Origin: Pseudomonas fulva
GTDB lineage: Bacteria; Pseudomonadota; Gammaproteobacteria; Pseudomonadales; Pseudomonadaceae
Length of the DNA stretch: 64,000 bases
Direction of reading: 5' to 3'
Assembly: GCF_023517795.1 (NCBI RefSeq)
Contig: NZ_CP082928.1
Location: 558,001 to 622,000, forward strand
This document shows, one piece after another, positions 58,533 through 64,000 of this stretch (within the stretch, counting starts at the first letter, position 1; each line of letters begins with the position of its first letter). The position numbers were made by a program, and so were the translations under genes. The notes beneath the pieces were generated by a model. The model worked only from the letters and a program-made list of their open reading frames with translations, searched no databases and was not told the origin of the DNA.

Positions 58533-59636
58533 TTAAATCACGATCAGGTCGGCCTGCAGGGCGCCGGCTTGCTTGAGCGCCTCCAGGATGGCCATCAGGT
58601 CGGAAGGCGCAGCGCCCACCTGGTTCACTGCCCGCACGATTTCGTCGAGGGTGGTACCCGGGCCGAACTTGAACATCGGCTTCTGTTCTTCGTCCGCACC
58701 GACGCGCGAACGCGGCACCACGGCGGTTTCGCCGCCGGACAGCGCGCCCGGCTGGCTGACGATCGGGTCTTCGGTGATGGTCACCGTCAGGCTGCCGTGG
58801 GTCACGGCGGCAGGCTGCACCCGCACGTTCTGGCCGATGACGATGGTGCCGGTACGCGAGTTGATGATCACCTTGGCCACCGCCTGGCCGACGTCGACCT
58901 CGAGGTTTTCCAGAATCGACAGATAGTCGACGCGCTGGCTCGGATCGAGCGGCGCGCTGACGCGGATCGAGCCGCCATCCAGCGCCTGGGCCACACCCGG
59001 GCCGAGCAGCTCGTTGATGTGATCGACGATGTTCTTGGCGGTGGTGAAATCCGGGCGGTTGAGGTTCAGGGTCAGGGTGTTGCCCTGATCGAAGCCGCTC
59101 GGCACCGGACGCTCGACCGTTGCACCGCCGGGGATACGACCGGCCGACGGCACGTTGACGGTGATGCGCGAACCATCGGCACCGCTGGCGTCGAAGCCGC
59201 CCACCACCAGGTTGCCCTGGGCGATGGCGTAGGTGTTGCCGTCGATCCCCTTGAGCGGCGTCATCAGCAGGCTGCCACCGCGCAGGCTCTTGGCATTGCC
59301 GATCGAGGAAATGGTCACGTCGATGGTCTGGCCAGGCTTGGCGAACGCCGGCAGGTCGGCGTGGATGGACACCGCCGCGACGTTCTTCAGCTGCACGTTG
59401 CCGCCCTCCGGCACCTTGATGCCGAACTGCGCCATCATGTTGTTGAAGGTCTGCACGGTGAACGGGGTCTGGGTGGTCTGGTCGCCGCTGCCATTGAGGC
59501 CCACGACCAGGCCGTAGCCGATCAACTGGTTGGTGCGCACGCCCTGGATGCTGGCCAGGTCCTTGAGCCGCTCGGCTTGAGCGGTCGAGGCCAGCAACAG
59601 CGCAGCGACGGTGATGATCCATTTACGCATGATCAT
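58533..59636 (-). CDS. flgI: Flagellar P-ring protein FlgI
   Basis: A 367-residue periplasmic ring protein. The Sec signal peptide is [21 protein letters not shown] (cleavage after AQA), and the mature protein begins [32 protein letters not shown], which is highly conserved. Length is typical. Located 12 bases before flgJ and six after flgH. Confidence 0.97.
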   Translation of the reverse strand: MIMRKWIITVAALLLASTAQAERLKDLASIQGVRTNQLIGYGLVVGLNGSGDQTTQTPFTVQTFNNMMAQFGIKVPEGGNVQLKNVAAVSIHADLPAFAKPGQTIDVTISSIGNAKSLRGGSLLMTPLKGIDGNTYAIAQGNLVVGGFDASGADGSRITVNVPSAGRIPGGATVERPVPSGFDQGNTLTLNLNRPDFTTAKNIVDHINELLGPGVAQALDGGSIRVSAPLDPSQRVDYLSILENLEVDVGQAVAKVIINSRTGTIVIGQNVRVQPAAVTHGSLTVTITEDPIVSQPGALSGGETAVVPRSRVGADEEQKPMFKFGPGTTLDEIVRAVNQVGAAPSDLMAILEALKQAGALQADLIVI

Positions 59637-59642
59637 TTACCC

Positions 59643-60356
59643 TCAGAACGGCCACAGCGGGCTGACGAAGAAGCGATCTAGCCACCCCGGCTGGCTGGCA
59701 TCGGCGAAGGCGCCGGTACCGGAGTAGGTGATGCGCGCATCGGCGATACGGGTCGAGGCCACGGTGTTGTCGCGAGCCACGTCGTCGGAGCGCACCAGGC
59801 CGGCGATACGTACCAGCTCGTCGCCGGTGTTGAGGGTCATCCACTTCTCGCCGCGCACCACCAGCAGGCCGTTGGGCAGCACTTCGGCCACTGTCACGGT
59901 GATCGAGCCGGTCAGGCTGTTGCTCTGCCCGGCCTGGCCGGAGCCGCTGGTGTCACGCTGGGCACCATACTGGGCGCTGAGCCCCAGGTTCTCGGCCTTC
60001 AACGGGTTGAGACCGGAGCTGGGGTTGTCGATCGACACACCGCCACCGAACAGGGAGGTCAGGCCGATATTGGCATTGCTGTCCTTGGACAGCTGCGAGC
60101 TGGCGTTCTTGCTGGCCTGCATCCGCTCGCTGAGGCTGATGGTGATCACGTCACCCACGCGAAAGGCCTTGCGATCGCCGTACAGGTTGTTTTCGAACCC
60201 TGACTGGAAGATCGAGCCATTGTTCTGCGCTGCCGGCAGCGGTGTGCGCGGCAGTACAGGTGCGTAGTACGGATCGTTGGGCTTGGCAGCAGGCGCCACG
60301 CAGCCACTCAGCACTACGCTGCCGAGAATCGAGAACACACACACCAAGCGGTTCAT
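59643..60356 (-). CDS. flgH: Flagellar L-ring lipoprotein FlgH
   Basis: 237 residues from [19 protein letters not shown]; the lipobox LSGC predicts lipidation of Cys19 and outer-membrane anchoring. The conserved core [21 protein letters not shown] and the C-terminal [30 protein letters not shown] are present. It forms the outer-membrane bushing. Confidence 0.97.
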   Translation of the reverse strand: MNRLVCVFSILGSVVLSGCVAPAAKPNDPYYAPVLPRTPLPAAQNNGSIFQSGFENNLYGDRKAFRVGDVITISLSERMQASKNASSQLSKDSNANIGLTSLFGGGVSIDNPSSGLNPLKAENLGLSAQYGAQRDTSGSGQAGQSNSLTGSITVTVAEVLPNGLLVVRGEKWMTLNTGDELVRIAGLVRSDDVARDNTVASTRIADARITYSGTGAFADASQPGWLDRFFVSPLWPF

Positions 60357-60417
60357 AACCACTACCTCACAGCGTTCAGGCGTATCAGGGGGCGGGCTGC
60401 TGCCCTACCCCGGGGTC

Positions 60418-61203
60418 TTAAAGGTTCTGGGTAACGAAGGACAGCATCTGGTCGGCGGTGGAGATGACCTTGGAGTTCATCTCGTAGGCACGCTGGGTGG
60501 TGATCATGTTGACCATCTCCTCGACCACGCTGACGTTGGAGTTTTCCAGGGTGTTCTGCAGGGTCGTGCCCAGGCCGTTGAGGCCGGGCGTACCGACCTG
60601 GGGCGCACCGCTGGAGGCGGTCTCCAGGAACAGGTTGTTGCCGATCGCTTCCAGGCCCGCCGGGTTGATGAAGTCGGCGATCTGCAGGTTGCCGACGATC
60701 TGCGGCTGCGGGTTGCCGGTGGTGGTGACCGAGGCGGTGCCGTCCTCGCCGACGGTAAAGGTGCGCACTTCCGGCGGCAGCACGATGGCGGGCTCCAGGG
60801 CGAAACCCTGGGAGGTGACCACCTGGCCGTTGGAGTTCAGGTGGAAGCTGCCATCACGGGTGTAGGACACCGTGCCATCGGGCATCAGCACCTGGAAGAA
60901 GCCACGACCATTGACCGCCATGTCCATCGGTTGCTCGGTGGTCTGCAGGCTGCCGGCGGTGAAGATCTTTTGCGTGCCGTTGATGCGCACACCGGTACCC
61001 AGCTGCAGGCCGGACGGCAATTGGCTGTCCTGGCTGGACTGCCCGCCTGGCTGGCGACGGATCTGGTACAGCAGGTCCTCGAACTCGGCGCGGTCGCGCT
61101 TGAAGCCCGTGGTGGACACGTTGGCCAGGTTGTTGGAAATGGTCGTCAGGTTCATGTCCTGAGCGGACAGGCCGGTCTTGCTGACCCAAAGTGCCGGAAG
61201 CAT
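60418..61203 (-). CDS. flgG: Flagellar distal rod protein FlgG
   Basis: 261 residues, the standard length. The N-terminus MLPALWVSKTGLSAQDMNLTTISNNLANVSTTGFKRDRAEFEDLLYQ and the C-terminus VSVVEEMVNMITTQRAYEMNSKVISTADQMLSFVTQNL are typical of the rod/hook family. Located 46 bases after flgF. Confidence 0.98.
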   Translation of the reverse strand: MLPALWVSKTGLSAQDMNLTTISNNLANVSTTGFKRDRAEFEDLLYQIRRQPGGQSSQDSQLPSGLQLGTGVRINGTQKIFTAGSLQTTEQPMDMAVNGRGFFQVLMPDGTVSYTRDGSFHLNSNGQVVTSQGFALEPAIVLPPEVRTFTVGEDGTASVTTTGNPQPQIVGNLQIADFINPAGLEAIGNNLFLETASSGAPQVGTPGLNGLGTTLQNTLENSNVSVVEEMVNMITTQRAYEMNSKVISTADQMLSFVTQNL

Positions 61204-61249
61204 AGCATTTCTCCTCGGGCGCCGGATTCATGGCGCCGCGCGTTGGTTA

Positions 61250-61990
61250 TCAGCTCATTTGCAAGACACGCGCCATGGCGGTGTCATTATCTTCTGCCGT
61301 GCGCATCATCTTGACGGACAGCTCGAACTGCCGGGACAGCGCCAGGATCGAGGTCATCTCCTCGACCGCATTGACGTTGCTCGACTCCAGAAAGCCCGAG
61401 GTGATCTGCACCGTGGCGTCGGCTTCCGGCGGCTGCGGGCCGTTGAAGCGGATCAGCCCGTCGGTGCCTTTCTGCATCTGCTTGAGGTCAGGATTGACCA
61501 GTCGCAGCCGGTCGACCTCGGCCAGCACCCTGGGCGCTTCGCCGAGGGCGCGGATACTGATGGTGCCGTCCTGGCCGATCTCGATCTTCTGCTCGGGCGG
61601 CACGGCGATGGGACCGGCATTGCCCATCACCGGCATGCCATTGCCGGTGCGCAGCATGCCCTGGGCATCCACGTTCAGGCTCGCGGTGCGCACGTAGGCC
61701 TCGGTGCCGTCGGGGGCCTGCACCGCCAGCCAGCCCTTGCCGCCGATGGCGACGTCCAGATCGCGCCCGGTTTCCTGCAGCGAGCCCGGCGTGAAGTCGG
61801 TCCCCGGTCGCTCGCTCATGGCGAATACGCGCGACGGCTGGGTCTCACCGAAAATCGGCATGGAACGGGCCTGCTCGAAATCACGGCGAAAACCGGTGGT
61901 GGAGATGTTCGCCAGATTGTTGGCGTGGGCACGCTGGGCCAAGGTGTTGTTATGGGCACCAGTCATGGAGACGTACAGCATCTTGTCCAT
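61250..61990 (-). CDS. flgF: Flagellar proximal rod protein FlgF
   Basis: 246 residues from MDKMLYVSMTGAHNNTLAQRAHANNLANISTTGFRRDFE (ATG 61990, with GGAGGAAAC upstream; the longer frame to 62056 has no support). The C-terminal NVNAVEEMTSILALSRQFELSVKMMRTAEDNDTAMARVLQMS is conserved. It is the first gene of the flgFGHIJKL operon, downstream of a sigma-54 promoter. Confidence 0.96.
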   Translation of the reverse strand: MDKMLYVSMTGAHNNTLAQRAHANNLANISTTGFRRDFEQARSMPIFGETQPSRVFAMSERPGTDFTPGSLQETGRDLDVAIGGKGWLAVQAPDGTEAYVRTASLNVDAQGMLRTGNGMPVMGNAGPIAVPPEQKIEIGQDGTISIRALGEAPRVLAEVDRLRLVNPDLKQMQKGTDGLIRFNGPQPPEADATVQITSGFLESSNVNAVEEMTSILALSRQFELSVKMMRTAEDNDTAMARVLQMS

Positions 61991-62039
61991 GTTTCCTCCG
62001 AGGTGGGCGACGCGCCCGCGACTCTGACCACACCTCAAA

Positions 62040-62055
62040 AGCAATACACATGCCA
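62040..62055 (-). promoter_or_regulatory. Sigma-54 promoter of the flgF operon
   Basis: Minus strand TGGCATGTGTATTGCT matches TGGCAC-N5-TTGCW with GG and GC ten bases apart. It lies 50 bases upstream of the flgF ATG, between the flgE terminator and flgF. Confidence 0.85.
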
Positions 62056-62109
62056 CATTCCAAAAGTAATTCTAACCCATTGAATTTAAATGATTTTAAT
62101 AAAATAAAA

Positions 62110-62127
62110 AGGCTCCCGAAGGAGCCT
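62110..62127 (-). terminator. Intrinsic terminator after flgE
   Basis: AGGCTCC pairs with GGAGCCT around a TTCG tetraloop (minus strand), followed by TTTTTATTTTATT. It separates the upstream flg operon, ending in flgE, from the flgF operon. Confidence 0.93.
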
Positions 62128-62148
62128 GTAATTTGTCGCTCGGCGAGC

Positions 62149-62168
62149 CGTTGCCGGTTCCGGCAACG
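62149..62168 (-). terminator. Second hairpin immediately after flgE
   Basis: CGTTGCCGG and CCGGCAACG are separated by two bases, 14 bases after the flgE stop and just before the main terminator. It may stabilise the transcript end. Confidence 0.5.
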
Positions 62169-62182
62169 ACTCCCTGACGCTA

Positions 62183-63586
62183 TCAACGCAGGTTGATGAT
62201 GGTCTGCGTGATGGCGCTCTCGGTTTCGATGGTCTTGGCGTTGGCCTGGTAGTTGCGCTGCGCCACGATCAGGTTGACCAGCTGGTCGGACAGCTCGACG
62301 TTGGAGTCCTCCAGCGCGCCCGACTGCAGGCTGCCCAGGGTGCCGCTTCGCGGCGTGCCGATCACCGGCTCGCCGGATTCCGAGGACTGCACCCACGCGG
62401 TCTTGCCCACCGGCGTCAAACCCTGCATGTTGGCGAAATTGGCCAGCACCAGCTGGCCCTGCACCTTGGTCTGACCATTGGTGTAGCGGGCGAAAAGAAC
62501 GCCGGTCTCGTCGATCTCGAGCCCCGCCAATTCGCCGGTGCTGTAGCCGTCCTGCACGACCTTGGCCACCGAGAAGGTGCTGTTGTACTGCGAGGAGCCA
62601 CGGAAATCGAACTTCACCTCGGCACTGGCTTCGGAACCGTTGGCAGCCCAGGTGGTGCCTTCGGCATTGGTGGGCGCTGCCGGAATCCAGCCATTCATGC
62701 TGATGGAACCGTCCGGATTGACGCTGAGCCCGGTGCTCAGGCCGGCCGGATTGACGGCCTGCAGCTTGCCGGCAGCGTCGAAGCTGATGCTGGCGGAAAG
62801 CGGCTGGGTATTGGCCGGATTCAGCGGGTTACGGCCGTCGACCAGAATCTTGACGTCCCAATTGTTCGCCCCGGTCTTCACGAAATACTGAGTGAAGGAA
62901 TGCGCATTGCCCTGGGCGTCATAGATGTTCACCGATGTGGAACGGTTGTAACTGGTCGGGTCCGCCGGGTTGAAGGTCGCATTGGCCGCTGCCTGAGCCG
63001 CTGCAATTTCGGCCGCAGTCGGGTTGGCGGGATCGGCGGCGTTGGCAATCTCCCGGTCATAGGCACTCTGCCTCAGGACCGGCACGCTCTCGGTCGAGTT
63101 CAGGTTGAACGGCTGAGTGATGGTGCTCGTCGAGCGCGGCGCCTGGCTGGCGGTTTCCACCTTCAGGTTGCCGATGATGCCGTTCTGCAGGTTGCCGTTG
63201 GCGTCCACGCCGTAGCCCTGCAGGTTGTGCCCGAAGTTGTTGACGATGAAACCTTCACGGTCGGTGCCGAAATAACCGGCACGGGTGTAGCTGATGTCAC
63301 CGTTGTTACTGGTACGGAAGAAGCCACTGCCATTGATGGCCAGATCCAGCGAGTTCTTCGTGTAGTTGATGTTGCCCTGGCTGAACAGCTGGGATACATC
63401 GCTGAGCAGCACGCCACTGCCGATCGGATTGGAGCCGCTGCTGAGCATCGACGAGGCGTACAGGTCGGCAAACTCGGCACGTGACTGCTTGAAGCCGGCG
63501 GTGCCGGCGTTGGCGATGTTGTTACCCGTCACATTGAGGTCACTGGTCGCAGCGCGCAGGCCACTCAGACCGATATTGAACGACAT
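62183..63586 (-). CDS. flgE: Flagellar hook protein FlgE
   Basis: 467 residues. The N-terminus MSFNIGLSGLRAATSDLNVTGNNIANAGTAGFKQSRAEFADLY and the C-terminus DSNVELSDQLVNLIVAQRNYQANAKTIETESAITQTIINLR are conserved. The middle region varies. It polymerises under the FlgD cap to form the hook. It lies 43 bases after flgD. Confidence 0.97.
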   Translation of the reverse strand: MSFNIGLSGLRAATSDLNVTGNNIANAGTAGFKQSRAEFADLYASSMLSSGSNPIGSGVLLSDVSQLFSQGNINYTKNSLDLAINGSGFFRTSNNGDISYTRAGYFGTDREGFIVNNFGHNLQGYGVDANGNLQNGIIGNLKVETASQAPRSTSTITQPFNLNSTESVPVLRQSAYDREIANAADPANPTAAEIAAAQAAANATFNPADPTSYNRSTSVNIYDAQGNAHSFTQYFVKTGANNWDVKILVDGRNPLNPANTQPLSASISFDAAGKLQAVNPAGLSTGLSVNPDGSISMNGWIPAAPTNAEGTTWAANGSEASAEVKFDFRGSSQYNSTFSVAKVVQDGYSTGELAGLEIDETGVLFARYTNGQTKVQGQLVLANFANMQGLTPVGKTAWVQSSESGEPVIGTPRSGTLGSLQSGALEDSNVELSDQLVNLIVAQRNYQANAKTIETESAITQTIINLR

Positions 63587-63629
63587 GAAAATTCTCCTTG
63601 CCGAATACCCGGCAGTTACAGCCTGTTAA

Positions 63630-64000
63630 TTACTGACCAATGACCTGCACCTGCGACAACGGCACATTGCCGATCCCCGCCAGGTTGAGCATCAATTCAT
63701 TGCCACCCAGGGTGACGCTGTCGACGTTGGCCGGCAGCAAGGTATAGAGCCCCTTGGTTTCGTTGCCGTACGTGGCCTGGGCCTCGAACTTGTAGGTGCC
63801 CGGCTTCATCACGTTGCCGCTCGAATCCTTGCCGTCCCAGATGAAGCTCACGTTGCCGGCCTGCTGCTCGCCGAGGTTGATACGACTGACCACCGCGCCG
63901 GAGCTGTCGTAGACGTTGACGTACACGTTGCTGCTGCTGGTCGGCAGCACCGCGCTGGCCTTGAAACTCTCGCTGGTATCGACGACAGCCTTGTCGACCG
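63630..64000 (-). CDS. flgD: Flagellar hook-capping protein FlgD, C-terminal part
   Basis: The last 123 codons of flgD; the reading frame is open to the window edge and the start lies outside. The visible part has the FlgD C-terminal Ig-like/Tudor pattern: VYVNVYDSSGAVVSRINLGEQQAGNVSFIWDGKDSSGNVMKPGTYKFEAQATYGNETK. It is needed for hook assembly and is upstream of flgE as usual. Confidence 0.93.
   Translation of the reverse strand, partial: VDKAVVDTSESFKASAVLPTSSSNVYVNVYDSSGAVVSRINLGEQQAGNVSFIWDGKDSSGNVMKPGTYKFEAQATYGNETKGLYTLLPANVDSVTLGGNELMLNLAGIGNVPLSQVQVIGQ

Overview
The window is a high-GC Pseudomonas chromosome segment. I infer this from the family-level resemblance of nearly every protein to Pseudomonas housekeeping proteins, from a gene order that I recall from Pseudomonas aeruginosa (SDR-metZ-purF-cvpA-SPOR-folC-accD-trpF-truA-fimV-usg-asd-leuB-leuD-leuC, then tRNA-Ala/Glu-gltX-uvrB-aminotransferase-tRNA-Asn), and from a polar flagellar locus of the FleQ/FleSR type. 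No species can be named from the sequence alone. There is no prophage, no complete insertion sequence and no CRISPR array.

Layout. 1-6455: an accessory catabolic operon on the minus strand. It encodes class II HMG-CoA reductase (degradative, MvaA type), HMG-CoA lyase, a class III CoA-transferase, two small hot-dog hydratase-like subunits and a membrane protein cut by the window edge. A GntR/MocR-type regulator is divergently transcribed. The operon should convert mevalonate to acetoacetate and acetyl-CoA and may also handle related branched C5-C6 acids. 6462-11910: signalling and transport genes: a chemoreceptor, a stand-alone EAL phosphodiesterase, an AraC regulator, and a GlpT-like transporter with a PhoB-box-like direct repeat in front. 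12184-12596: a tRNA-Val-Asp-Asp operon with its promoter. 12647-21416: an SDR, then methionine, purine, folate, fatty acid, tryptophan and tRNA-modification genes. 21561-30217: FimV, the two ASADH-family genes and leuB/leuD/leuC. 30241-30396: a MITE-like palindromic element between leuC and a LysR gene. 31547-34471: a PAS-GGDEF-EAL protein. 34523-37824: heat-shock gene ibpA with a sigma-32 promoter and a ROSE-type RNA thermometer, an SDR, dusC, a small exported protein and a thioesterase with a coupled 17-codon upstream ORF. 38039-44353: a tRNA operon (Ala-Glu-Ala-Glu), gltX, a deoxyribosyltransferase-family gene, uvrB, an aminotransferase and tRNA-Asn. 44421-44640: REP-like repeats. 44694-64000: flagellar genes, all on the minus strand: flgD (partial), flgE, flgFGHIJKL, fliC, flaG, fliD, fliS, fliT, fleQ, fleS and fleR.

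The flagellar block forms the usual Pseudomonas hierarchy. FleQ with sigma-54 drives class II operons, and -24/-12 elements are visible before fleS and flgF. FleSR then acts on later genes, and sigma-28 (FliA) drives fliC from a consensus promoter. The flagellin glycosylation genes often found between flgL and fliC in P. aeruginosa are absent here. I found no clearly undescribed multi-gene system. The best candidates for a closer look are the mevalonate operon with its CoA-transferase/hydratase extension, the Pho box before glpT, the ROSE thermometer, the MITE-like element by leuC, and two tiny ORFs coupled to leuB and to a thioesterase gene.
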